Origin: Bacteroidota bacterium
GTDB lineage: Bacteria; Bacteroidota; Bacteroidia; Cytophagales; Cyclobacteriaceae
Assembly (NCBI GenBank): GCA_023417955.1
Contig: JAEZDW010000089.1
Span: 1 to 19,940, forward strand
Reading direction: 5' to 3'
DNA length: 19,940 nucleotides
The notes beneath the pieces are model-generated. The model was not told the origin of the DNA and did no database searches. It saw nothing but the letters and a program-made list of their open reading frames with translations. A program made the position numbers and the translations under genes. Shown piece by piece: positions 7,675 to 15,266 of the stretch; within the stretch, counting starts at the first letter, position 1; the number at the start of each line of letters is the position of its first letter.

Positions 7675-9854
7675 GGAACGGCTTCCGGCTAATACTGTTC
7701 ACGACCTTTCTTTCAACGGTATCGTTATATGCCCAGCATGATATTCCCCTTGGGGAATGGAGGCTACATATCTCATTTAACAGAATCGTCGACGTTGTCG
7801 CTACAAACTCGTATGTGTATGCCGCAGCCTCGAATGGAGTTATTGTCGTCGACAAGTCGGATAACAGTTACACAACACTTCATAAGGGAAACGCCCTCAG
7901 TCGAACAGGGATTACTGCCCTGGCAGCCGGTGGAACTCAGGACGTCTTGTTGATTGCATATGATGACGGTACCTTTGATGTCATTAAGAATAATCGTGTT
8001 TCGTTTTTTGATCCAGCCAGAAATACGGTAATCACGGGCTCAAAGAAAATCAATGCAATCACTGTTCGGGGAGAGCAGGCCTTTTTTGCCACAGACTATG
8101 GTGTACTGGTATTCGACACGGAGCGTATGCAAATCAGGGAGACGTGGAGAGATTTAGGGCCAACGGGCAACACGCTAAGTATCCGGGGATGCGCGTTCCT
8201 CGGTGACGTAGTTTTTCTGGCAACTGCCGACGGCGCGATGTCAGGTGAACTGTCGACAAACCTTCTTGACTTCAGCAATTGGATCAGATACGAAGAAGCA
8301 TTACTGCCAACGCCCATGACGGCTATTGCAAGTACCGAAGGTGTAATTTTCGCCGGCAGCGCAGAAGGCGTATATGCATACCGTGATGGAGCGTGGTCTA
8401 AGGAATCATACCTTACGGATCAGATGGTGGTCGCACTTGATGCGCGCGATGGCTCGTTGCTCATAACAACGGCCGAAGACGTGTACAGGTACGACGGCCT
8501 TATCGCCGAACCGATCGCTGCTGTCGACCAGCTTTTCGCGAATGACGCGGTTATGGATGGCAATAAAGTTTGGGTTGCCGGAAAAAGATCAGGGTTGATC
8601 GCAGTTTCTGCAAATAACATGTCGTCAATCATTCCCAATGGTCCGTCAACCGACTCGATCACCAACCTCGTGTTTGTGAATGAAAGGATTTACGCCACTG
8701 CAGGCGGCCGAAATGATGATGGCCAGCCCCTCGGGCGAGCGGGGTTGCTGAACAGCTTCATGAAAGGCGAGTGGTCAACTGAAGGAGTCGCGGTTTCAGA
8801 TGTTACAGATGTCACGTTTACTGATGAGCGACAGCGTGTAGTCACTTCGTTTGGCGGGGGCATAGTTGTGGGTAATTCGATTTATGACGATTCGAACAGC
8901 ACGTTATTGAGCAGTAATCCCGGGAATAACGGTGTTTATGTTACGAGCGCTGTGGATACACCGGAAGGTCTATATGTCGCGAATTACAACGCGGTGACTC
9001 CCCTTCATTTGTTTGACGGAAACTCCTGGCAGTCTTTTCCCGGTTCGTTCACCGCAACGCGTTATCCGACGAAACTAGTCATCGATTACCAACAAAATGT
9101 GTGGGCTGTTCTCGATCCCGCCCGCGGTGGCGGATTAATGGTTCATGATCGCACAAGTCATGAGTCCCGTTATCTGACGACTCAGGATCAACAAGGTGAA
9201 CTACCCCATAATGGCGTGTATTCAATGGCACTTGACCGCGACGGGTATGTTTGGGTAGGAACCGATGCAGGCGTGGCATATTTCTTTGATGCACGCAGTG
9301 ACGCGATCAAACCATTGTTTGAAAATCGATTCCTCCTGCGGGATGACCGCGTGACTGCTATCGCCGTCGACGGCGGTAACCGCAAGTGGATGGGTACACA
9401 ACGAGGCGTGTGGCTGTTCAACCCGTCTGGCGAGACATCACTTGGCCACTTCACTTCTGAAAATAGTCCTTTACTTTCGGATCAGATAATTGCCATTGAA
9501 ATTGATCACGCTTCAGGCGAAGTTTTTTTTGCTACCACCCGTGGCGTGGTTTCCTTTCGTAGTGATGCTGTCAGAGCGGGTGATTCGTTTGAAACAGTCA
9601 AGATATTTCCCAACCCTGTGACGTCAGGTTTTTCCGGTCTTGTTGGTATCTCCGGTCTTGCGTCAGATGCCATCGTTAAGATCACCGATGTATCCGGAAA
9701 ATTGATTTGCCAAACACAGGCAAACGGAGGAATGGCGTCATGGAATGTGCGTGACCATAGCGGCAGCCGCGTAGGAACGGGTATGTATCTTGTGTTCGCC
9801 GTACGTGCCGACGGAACAGAGAGCGTCGTTGGAAAGATTGCAGTCGTAAATTAG
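7671..9854 (+). CDS. porZ: Type IX secretion attachment-complex protein PorZ
   Basis: PorZ belongs to the PorU-PorV-PorQ-PorZ complex at the cell surface, which processes T9SS cargo and, in Porphyromonas, delivers anionic LPS for attachment. The 727-residue product has a signal peptide (MRNGFRL...SLYAQ, about 1-22). Many beta-propeller blade motifs follow, for example DGYVWVGTDAGV and GNRKWMGTQRGVWLF, resembling two-component-regulator propeller repeats and fitting the two seven-bladed propellers of PorZ. The C-terminal domain (about 643-727) is a type A sorting domain: KIFPNPV, ITDVSGKLI, WNVRDHSGSRVGTGMYLV. Length is close to the 776 residues of the Porphyromonas protein. It overlaps tdk by four bases and recO starts 4 bases after it. 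A generic T9SS-exported propeller protein is the main alternative. Confidence 0.85.
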   Translation: MRNGFRLILFTTFLSTVSLYAQHDIPLGEWRLHISFNRIVDVVATNSYVYAAASNGVIVVDKSDNSYTTLHKGNALSRTGITALAAGGTQDVLLIAYDDGTFDVIKNNRVSFFDPARNTVITGSKKINAITVRGEQAFFATDYGVLVFDTERMQIRETWRDLGPTGNTLSIRGCAFLGDVVFLATADGAMSGELSTNLLDFSNWIRYEEALLPTPMTAIASTEGVIFAGSAEGVYAYRDGAWSKESYLTDQMVVALDARDGSLLITTAEDVYRYDGLIAEPIAAVDQLFANDAVMDGNKVWVAGKRSGLIAVSANNMSSIIPNGPSTDSITNLVFVNERIYATAGGRNDDGQPLGRAGLLNSFMKGEWSTEGVAVSDVTDVTFTDERQRVVTSFGGGIVVGNSIYDDSNSTLLSSNPGNNGVYVTSAVDTPEGLYVANYNAVTPLHLFDGNSWQSFPGSFTATRYPTKLVIDYQQNVWAVLDPARGGGLMVHDRTSHESRYLTTQDQQGELPHNGVYSMALDRDGYVWVGTDAGVAYFFDARSDAIKPLFENRFLLRDDRVTAIAVDGGNRKWMGTQRGVWLFNPSGETSLGHFTSENSPLLSDQIIAIEIDHASGEVFFATTRGVVSFRSDAVRAGDSFETVKIFPNPVTSGFSGLVGISGLASDAIVKITDVSGKLICQTQANGGMASWNVRDHSGSRVGTGMYLVFAVRADGTESVVGKIAVVN

Positions 9855-9858
9855 AAGC

Positions 9859-10527
9859 GTGCTTTACAAGGCAAAAGGAGTTGTGTTCAGGTTCACGCGG
9901 TATGGTGAAACGTCCATTATCGCAAGTGTATTCACGGACCAGTTTGGCCTTCAAAGCTACCTGGTTAATGGTGCACGAAGCAAGAAGGCGTCTGGAAGAA
10001 TGGCCCTTTTTCAACCCCTGACTTTGCTCGATCTCGTCGTATATCACCGCGAAAATGCAAACATAAACCGCATTAAGGAGGTACGCTGCCTTCATCCATA
10101 CGCTTCGGTGTACCGGGATGTCACCAAGTCAACGGTGATGATGTTTCTCGCAGAAGTATTGAACAGGACTGTCCGTGAAGAAAGCCACGCAAAGGATTTG
10201 TGTGACTTCATTATCGCTTCGCTTATTACTCTTGAGACGATGGATGGACCCGTGCAGAACTTCCACCTGATCTTCTTAATCAAGCTGAGCGGATTCCTTG
10301 GGTTCGGTCCACAAGTAAAAGAGGACGTTCTGGGTCTGCGTATAACCGATCCGTTGATCGAGGGAAAACTGAACGTGTTGTTGACCGCAGACTATCGCGA
10401 TGCGATTGCAATCACGAACGAGCAGAGGCGCGAAATCCTTGACCTGCTCGTTCGTTTTTATCAGGAGCATTCGGGCTTTGGAGGCGAGATCAGATCACTT
10501 CCCGTTTTGCGCGAATTGCTGAAGTGA
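9859..10527 (+). CDS. recO: DNA repair protein RecO
   Basis: RecO works with RecR (and RecF) to load RecA onto SSB-coated single-stranded DNA in gap repair. The 222-residue product begins with the family's OB-fold signature, LYKAKGVVFRFTRYGETSIIASVFTDQFG, followed by LVNGARSKK and the strand LTLLDLVVYHREN. The rest is the helical C-terminal domain. Only two cysteines are present, so the C4 zinc finger found in some RecO proteins is absent. The start is GTG, 4 bases after the porZ stop; it is preferred because LYKAKG is where RecO proteins begin and no ATG is nearby. It ends the tdk-porZ-recO unit and converges on sod with an 11-base gap. Confidence 0.95.
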   Translation: MLYKAKGVVFRFTRYGETSIIASVFTDQFGLQSYLVNGARSKKASGRMALFQPLTLLDLVVYHRENANINRIKEVRCLHPYASVYRDVTKSTVMMFLAEVLNRTVREESHAKDLCDFIIASLITLETMDGPVQNFHLIFLIKLSGFLGFGPQVKEDVLGLRITDPLIEGKLNVLLTADYRDAIAITNEQRREILDLLVRFYQEHSGFGGEIRSLPVLRELLK

Positions 10528-10538
10528 GTGCGTGTATC

Positions 10539-11249
10539 TTAACCAAGTCGTTTCGCCACTTCGTCCCAGTTGATTACGTTCCACCAGTTTTCAATATACT
10601 CGGCGCGTTTATTCTGGTATTTCAGATAGTAAGCGTGTTCCCAGACGTCCAATCCAAGAACGGGTGTTCCCGAGATTTTTGCACCATCCATCAGAGGGTT
10701 GTCCTGATTTGGAGTTGATCCGATTACGAGCTTTCCATTCTGCGAAACAAGCCAGGCCCACCCGGATCCGAATTGCCCGAGCGCTGCCTTCGTAAAATTC
10801 TCCTTGAAACTGTCAAATGAGCCGAATGTTCCGTTCAACGCCTCGGCGACTTTTCCCGATGGCTTTCCGCTCTTAGGCTTCATCACCTGCCAGAAGAAGT
10901 TGTGGTTCCACGCCCCACCGGCGTTATTTCGAACTTTGTCGGACAGACCCATTGCCTTTTGAAGCAGCTGCCTCTCGTCCTTGAAATCCAGTTTTTCCGC
11001 AGAAATGGCTTCATTGATGTTCTTTACGTAGCCTGAGTGATGCTTCGTATAGTGGATTTCCATGGTTTTGGCGTCGATATATGGCTCAAGGGCGTTAAAA
11101 TCATAAGGCAACTTAACCTGCGTGAATTCAAGCGCTGACATGGGAGACTTTCCAAATACATCTTGCGAACCTGCAAGTGAAGAAATGACCGATCCAAAGA
11201 GGGTTGCTTTGGTGGCTGTTTCAATGAAATTGCGTCGGGAGGTTTTCAT
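10539..11249 (-). CDS. sodA: Superoxide dismutase, Mn/Fe family (Mn-like), with Tat signal
   Basis: The enzyme dismutates superoxide to peroxide and oxygen. The 236-residue product carries an N-terminal extension of about 38 residues with a twin-arginine motif, SRRNF (4-8), and a hydrophobic stretch ending near AGS, so it is probably exported folded by the Tat pathway. Metal ligands are His66 (MEIH), His116 (AWNHNFFW), Asp201 and His205 (DVWEHAYY). NNAGG (108-112) and PNQDNPLM (180-187, Gln182) match the Mn-type signatures rather than the Fe-type NNAAQ pattern, though metal use cannot be settled from sequence. The Met at 37 (PMSALEF) could be a cytosolic start, but the longer frame with a clear Tat motif is preferred. 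Confidence 0.95.
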   Translation of the reverse strand: MKTSRRNFIETATKATLFGSVISSLAGSQDVFGKSPMSALEFTQVKLPYDFNALEPYIDAKTMEIHYTKHHSGYVKNINEAISAEKLDFKDERQLLQKAMGLSDKVRNNAGGAWNHNFFWQVMKPKSGKPSGKVAEALNGTFGSFDSFKENFTKAALGQFGSGWAWLVSQNGKLVIGSTPNQDNPLMDGAKISGTPVLGLDVWEHAYYLKYQNKRAEYIENWWNVINWDEVAKRLG

Positions 11250-11260
11250 GATATTAGGGT

Positions 11261-11294
11261 TAAAGTTCTAAAAAGGCTAAAAAATCGGGCCAAA
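11261..11294 (-). promoter_or_regulatory. Tentative Bacteroidota-type promoter for sod
   Basis: Reading the minus strand, TTTG (11294-11291) is followed after 20 bases by TAGAACTTTA (11270-11261). The first element matches the Bacteroidota -33 consensus. The second is a poor match to TAnnTTTG. The position, 12 bases or more upstream of the sod ATG, is plausible. Confidence 0.25.
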
Positions 11295-11323
11295 GATCAT
11301 GGCGGGACTTTTCAGCGACTTGT

Positions 11324-11344
11324 GGCGCCGGAGCGACTCGCGCC
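11324..11344. other. GC-rich inverted repeat upstream of the oxygenase gene
   Basis: GGCGC (11324-11328) and GCGCC (11340-11344) form a perfect five-base inverted repeat with an 11-base interior that itself holds GAG and CTC. A GTAA-AA-TTAC near-palindrome follows immediately. It lies in the 143-base divergent gap between sod and the oxygenase gene, about 50 bases before the oxygenase ATG. It could be an operator or a 5' leader hairpin; no run of T follows, so a terminator is unlikely. Confidence 0.3.
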
Positions 11345-11392
11345 GTAAAATTACTTAAAAATGCATAGCTTTCGGGAAAAACTGGACCAGCT

Positions 11393-12364
11393 ATGGCGGA
11401 TGTGCTCTACGACGAAATTCCTTCGCTCGATCTTGCCGATTTCTACGGCGATGACTACAACAGAAAAGTCAGGTTTGTCGAGGCGCTCGGGCAGGCGTAT
11501 AACAATATCGGATTCGTTGCAATCAAGAATCACTTCCTGACGGATCAGATGCAGGACGAAATTTACAGAGACATAAAACAATTTTTTGCTCTCTCGGATG
11601 ACGTCAAAAAGAAATATGAACGAACTGATCTTGCTGGTCAACGCGGATATACAGGAAAAGGGAAGGAGCATGCTAAAGGCAGGAACACCGGTGATCTGAA
11701 AGAATTCTATCACGTTGGCCAGGAGTTGACGGCAACTGAGCTGCGCGAAGAGGAATATCCGGCAAACATTTTCCCGGAAGAAGTTCCGTCGTTCAAAGAA
11801 AGTAGTTTGGCTGTGTACAGAGCGTTGGAAAAGACCGGCGCACACATGTTGTCCGCCATTGCATTATATCTTGAATTACCGGAGGACTATTTCAACGATA
11901 AGATCTTTCATGGAAACAGCATCCTTCGACCTATACATTACTTTCCGATAAAAAATCCGGAGAGCGTTCCGGCAGATGCGGTAAGAGCGGCTGAACACGG
12001 CGACATTAACCTGATCACCTTGCTTATGGGAGCCAGCGCAGATGGCTTGCAGGTACTTCGTCGCGATGGTAAGTGGATACCTATTACGGCTCTGCCGAGT
12101 CAACTCGTCGTCAATGTCGGCGATATGCTTGAACGTCTTACGAATGGCAAGCTGAAATCGACTATCCACAGGGTTGTGAACCCGCCTCGTGAGACGATGA
12201 ACAAACCCAGGTATTCCATTCCATTTTTCATGCATCCCCGTTCGGAGATGAGTCTGGCTGCACTGCCGCAATGCATCGATGATGAGCATCCGAAACAGTG
12301 GGAGGACATAACAGCCGGCGAGTTTCTCGATCAGCGTTTGCGTGAGATCGGACTGAAGAAATAA
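11393..12364 (+). CDS. 2-oxoglutarate/Fe(II) oxygenase, isopenicillin N synthase family
   Basis: The 323-residue product belongs to the plant/fungal-type non-haem iron oxygenases (isopenicillin N synthase, ACC oxidase, gibberellin oxidase fold). The N-terminal DIOX_N-like part is seen in IPSLDLADF and NNIGFVAIKNH (about 9-47). The iron triad is His202 and Asp204 in EHGDIN, with His259 in KSTIHRVVNPP. The RxS motif (Arg273, Ser275 in RYSIPFF) suggests 2-oxoglutarate binding. The substrate cannot be deduced; no peptide synthetase or other biosynthetic gene is nearby, so antibiotic synthesis is not implied. The chromate transporter gene begins 32 bases after the stop on the same strand and is probably co-transcribed. 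The ATG at 11393 is the only start that fits the conserved N terminus. Confidence 0.92.
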   Translation: MADVLYDEIPSLDLADFYGDDYNRKVRFVEALGQAYNNIGFVAIKNHFLTDQMQDEIYRDIKQFFALSDDVKKKYERTDLAGQRGYTGKGKEHAKGRNTGDLKEFYHVGQELTATELREEEYPANIFPEEVPSFKESSLAVYRALEKTGAHMLSAIALYLELPEDYFNDKIFHGNSILRPIHYFPIKNPESVPADAVRAAEHGDINLITLLMGASADGLQVLRRDGKWIPITALPSQLVVNVGDMLERLTNGKLKSTIHRVVNPPRETMNKPRYSIPFFMHPRSEMSLAALPQCIDDEHPKQWEDITAGEFLDQRLREIGLKK

Positions 12365-12396
12365 TCGAAAACATGAACTCACTCTAACCGCACCCA

Positions 12397-13662
12397 GTGT
12401 TTCGACGAGTTCGATACTTTATCTTCTTGCGGGATGTTCTGCTTCTCGCGCTGACTACATTCGGCGGACCACAGGCGCATCTTGCACACTTTCAGAAAAT
12501 TCTCGTTCAGAAACGAAAGTATCTGTCGGAAGAGGATTTGATGGAACTCAATTCATTATGTCAAATTCTGCCAGGTCCGGCGTCAACGCAGATGTTGATT
12601 GCGATAGGTTTTAAAATCGGCGGACCGAATCTTGCCTACCTCACTTTGCTTGTGTGGATCCTGCCTTCGGTAATCTTGATGACAACGGCCGCGGTTATCA
12701 TGTCGAATATCCAGGAGAAAAACTGGTCTACTGACTTCACGCGTTTCATTCAACCGATGGCAGTGGGTTTCGTGAGCTATGGAGCCTGGGTAATCAGCCA
12801 GCGAACAGTGAGAACAAAGACAGGCATAGGTTTAATGGCGATTGCTGCAGTTCTTTCATATTTCTTCCAGACACCATTTGTCTTTCCTGCGATCATCATT
12901 GGCGCGGGGCTCGTTACATCATTGAAGTATCGGTCGCAACCAAAAGAAGAAGACCGCAAGTTGAAAGTGGAGTGGTCCAACTTTTCCCTCTGGGCAGGCG
13001 TGTTGATTTTTGCTGCCGTACTTGGAGGAATCACCAAAGCACTACCTGTAAAGCTTTTCGAAAACTTTTATCGAAACGGAAGTCTTGTCTTCGGCGGGGG
13101 GCAGGTGCTTGTACCACTTCTGTATACCGAATTCGTCGATGAACAGGCCACGTCAGATTCGGGAGAACAGACAAAGAAGGTAAAACAACTTAAGTCGCAA
13201 CTTAAGAGGCAATACGCTCCGAAGCCGTTTCACCATCCGATTTCTCACGACGAGTTCCTTTCCGGATATGCAGTAGCCCAGGCATTACCTGGCCCTGTTT
13301 TCGCATTCAGCTCATACATCGGCGCGCTCTCCTCGCGGAATTATGGAATTGGAGGAGAGGTGCTCGGGGCGATCATGTCTGCGCTTGGAATTTTCCTGCC
13401 AGGTACGTTCCTTATCTTCTTTGTGATCAGAATATGGGAGGGACTAAAAAAGTACCGACATGTGCGTGCGTCACTCGAAGGAATTACTGCGGCAAGTGCC
13501 GGTCTGGTTGTCACCTCAGCTGTGATCTTGTTTCAACCTCTTGAAAATACATTTCTGAACTTCGCCGTGACTATTTGCACATTCCTGTTGATGGTATTCA
13601 CGCGTGTGCCTTCGACCGTCATTATAATTGGAGGGTTGGTTCTCGGGCTGGCGATTAAATAA
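12397..13662 (+). CDS. chrA: Chromate transporter ChrA (two-domain)
   Basis: ChrA-family (CHR) membrane proteins export chromate, although many members are not tested for substrate. The 421-residue product is a full-length two-domain member: the first half has TTFGGPQAHLAHF (20-32) and QILPGPASTQ, and the second half has the paralogous VFGGGQVLVPLL and QALPGPVFAFSSYIG. About ten membrane segments are apparent, and a basic polar stretch (EQTKKVKQLKSQLKRQY) lies between conserved parts of the second half. The frame opens with a stop at 12385-12387, and the only usable start before the first conserved motif is GTG at 12397. It is preceded by the oxygenase gene (32 bases) and followed by a hairpin terminator. 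Confidence 0.93.
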   Translation: MFRRVRYFIFLRDVLLLALTTFGGPQAHLAHFQKILVQKRKYLSEEDLMELNSLCQILPGPASTQMLIAIGFKIGGPNLAYLTLLVWILPSVILMTTAAVIMSNIQEKNWSTDFTRFIQPMAVGFVSYGAWVISQRTVRTKTGIGLMAIAAVLSYFFQTPFVFPAIIIGAGLVTSLKYRSQPKEEDRKLKVEWSNFSLWAGVLIFAAVLGGITKALPVKLFENFYRNGSLVFGGGQVLVPLLYTEFVDEQATSDSGEQTKKVKQLKSQLKRQYAPKPFHHPISHDEFLSGYAVAQALPGPVFAFSSYIGALSSRNYGIGGEVLGAIMSALGIFLPGTFLIFFVIRIWEGLKKYRHVRASLEGITAASAGLVVTSAVILFQPLENTFLNFAVTICTFLLMVFTRVPSTVIIIGGLVLGLAIK

Positions 13663-13663
13663 G

Positions 13664-13689
13664 AAAGGCCGACCCGAAGGTCAGCCTTT
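13664..13689. terminator. Bidirectional hairpin terminator between chrA and tonB
   Basis: AAAGGC (13664-13669) pairs with GCCTTT (13684-13689), and GACC (13671-13674) pairs with GGTC (13679-13682) around a CGAA tetraloop, with one C-A mismatch between the two helices. The A-run on one side and T-run on the other let it act for both convergent genes. It starts two bases after the chrA stop and lies 23 bases beyond the tonB stop. Confidence 0.75.
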
Positions 13690-13711
13690 GCTAATATCAA
13701 TTTGATTAGTC

Positions 13712-14395
13712 TTAAGAAGAAAGTCTGAAACTGATCGGCAACACCATTTTCTGACGAACCGGTTTACCTCTCTGCTTACCAGGCTTCCATTTCGGAGCAG
13801 CCTGAAGAATCCTGACAGCTTCTTCGTCACAACCGGCACCGATACCTTTGATTGCTTTTACATCAGTGATACTTCCGTCTTTCTCAATAACGAATTCTAC
13901 GAACACCTTACCTTCGATGCCCATCCTCTTCGCCTGAGCAGGGTATTTAATTTTCTTACCTACGTACTCATAGAATGCGCTCATACCACCAACCGGAGCT
14001 GCGGTTTCTTCGACCACAGTGAAGATTGTATTTGGATCTTCTTTCTCCTCAACGACTACCGGAGCCATCGGAATCTCAACTTTAGTTTCGTTTTGATCCG
14101 TTTCAGCATCCATATTAATTTCGATTTCCTCTTCGATTTTCTTATCGTCAGGAACCTCGATTATCTGTGGCTGTTCGATCTTTGGAGGAGGGGGAGGAAG
14201 TTGCTCAGTAGGAGGAACTTCAACTATCTCGTCGATTACGACATTGTTATTTCCGAAATTCTTGCCTGACGTGTCATCCTCTACCTTGTATGTAAAGGCT
14301 AGAATGGCCAGCAACAAACTCACTATCAATCCTATATTGAAGAATAGGAAGGTTTTCTTCGTTAAATCTGCACTTTCTGACTTCTTAGGTTGCAT
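13712..14395 (-). CDS. tonB: Energy transducer TonB
   Basis: TonB transmits proton-motive force from an ExbB-ExbD complex to outer-membrane TonB-dependent receptors. The 227-residue product has an N-terminal membrane anchor (about 15-36) and a periplasmic spacer rich in Pro, Glu and Val, including EQLPPPPPKIEQPQ (64-77). The C-terminal TonB domain (about 140-227) is typical: YEYVGKKIKYPAQAKRMGIEG, VFVEFVIEKDGSITDVK, DEEAVRILQAAPKWKPG and MVLPISF. The length is normal for single-anchor Bacteroidota TonB proteins. No exbB, exbD or receptor gene adjoins it, so its partners are elsewhere. A perfect -7-like box lies upstream at 14423-14430. Confidence 0.95.
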   Translation of the reverse strand: MQPKKSESADLTKKTFLFFNIGLIVSLLLAILAFTYKVEDDTSGKNFGNNNVVIDEIVEVPPTEQLPPPPPKIEQPQIIEVPDDKKIEEEIEINMDAETDQNETKVEIPMAPVVVEEKEDPNTIFTVVEETAAPVGGMSAFYEYVGKKIKYPAQAKRMGIEGKVFVEFVIEKDGSITDVKAIKGIGAGCDEEAVRILQAAPKWKPGKQRGKPVRQKMVLPISFRLSS

Positions 14396-14422
14396 AGGTC
14401 TAGTATTTTCTTCTTAGAATGC

Positions 14423-14430
14423 CAAAGGTA
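14423..14430 (-). promoter_or_regulatory. Probable -7 box of the tonB promoter
   Basis: On the minus strand the sequence TACCTTTG matches the Bacteroidota sigma-ABfr -7 consensus TAnnTTTG in full, 27 bases upstream of the tonB ATG. No TTTG is present about 19 bases further upstream; the nearest candidate is a T-rich stretch ending in TTTTC. Half of the promoter is therefore well supported. Confidence 0.4.
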
Positions 14431-14465
14431 AAAAAAGGTCACAATTCAGGCGAAAATTTTTTGCC

Positions 14466-15194
14466 TTACTTTCGTGAACCGTAGAACAATGTTAGGTAAA
14501 CAGTAGGAAAGACGGAATAATTCTTCGTCAGGGACATTAATTCCACTGTTTTTGAGTAGGCATCTACCAAAAACCCCGCTTCAAAGCCCGTTACCTGGCT
14601 TTTTACAGTCCCCAGTTCAAAATTTATTGCTGCTTTTAAATTGGCGCCTGGTATGATCTTCGAATTTCCAAGCCCTTCAAAAAGCCTCCCGGTTCCAGCA
14701 ATGTTTGCAAACGAGATTTCATTATTATAAGGGCCTCGGACGGTGTATTGAACACCTTCCCGCGGTCTGTATTCTACATAATAGGGTGCCAGGACACCAA
14801 GCGTGGGTCCCGCTGCAAAGACGCCCTTTATCTCTACACCCTGCTGCGGCGCCTTCTTGAAAAGAACCAGATCTCGCCCATACTGAAGACGAACGGCATA
14901 CAGGTAGTTCATTTTTCCGAAAATGAAGGAATTTCCGGTGCTTGAGGCACGTCGGCGTTCCTGCGGATGCTTGACGTTCATTAACTCGAGCCCATACGTT
15001 TCAAAAACGCGGTCATTGAGCTTTCGCGCCTTTTTGAAAACAAGCCCGCCAATGAGCCCCCCGGATGTGTTTTTGTTGATGCCCCAGGTGAATTCAGACT
15101 GATATTCGTAACTGTCCTGCGTTTGGGCAAGCCCGCTGATCATCCCCGCTAAGCCCACAAAAAAAACGCTCAAAAATGTGCTTGTCCGACGCAT
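14466..15194 (-). CDS. Exported protein of unknown function, probable outer-membrane beta-barrel
   Basis: The 242-residue product starts with a clear signal peptide (MRRTSTFLSVFFVGLAGMISGLAQ, about 1-24). The mature part alternates polar and hydrophobic residues with many Gly, Tyr and Phe, for example SEFTWGINKNTSGGLIGGL, YLYAVRLQYGRDLVLF and FAAGPTLGVLAPYYVEY, and ends in aromatic TVYLTLFYGS. This pattern suggests a small beta-barrel, but no named family is recognised. The ATG at 15194 is chosen over an in-frame start at 15299 because the signal peptide begins here and a strong promoter lies just upstream (15212-15242). tonB lies downstream on the same strand, 70 bases away, but has its own -7 box. 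Confidence 0.82.
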   Translation of the reverse strand: MRRTSTFLSVFFVGLAGMISGLAQTQDSYEYQSEFTWGINKNTSGGLIGGLVFKKARKLNDRVFETYGLELMNVKHPQERRRASSTGNSFIFGKMNYLYAVRLQYGRDLVLFKKAPQQGVEIKGVFAAGPTLGVLAPYYVEYRPREGVQYTVRGPYNNEISFANIAGTGRLFEGLGNSKIIPGANLKAAINFELGTVKSQVTGFEAGFLVDAYSKTVELMSLTKNYSVFPTVYLTLFYGSRK

Positions 15195-15211
15195 TGCTGA
15201 TAATGTTACGA

Positions 15212-15242
15212 TAAATTTATGTTTTCCCTGTAGTAACACAAA
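15212..15242 (-). promoter_or_regulatory. Bacteroidota-type promoter for the exported protein gene
   Basis: On the minus strand TTTG (15242-15239) is followed, after exactly 19 bases, by TAAATTTA (15219-15212). This matches the consensus TTTG-N19-TAnnTTTG at every position but the last. Transcription would begin a few bases downstream, leaving a short leader before the ATG at 15194. The location rules out the longer frame upstream as the main product. Confidence 0.65.
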
Positions 15243-15266
15243 TATTTTAACCCATTCTTCTGCTAT

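Noticed and set aside
11393..12364. Beta-lactam biosynthesis role for the isopenicillin-N-synthase-like gene
   Set aside because: The family is broad and no peptide synthetase, acyltransferase or other pathway gene is present.
14450..14466. AT-rich inverted repeat GGCGAAAA...TTTTGCC between the exported-protein gene and tonB
   Set aside because: The stem would have a mismatch and almost no loop; too weak to call a terminator.
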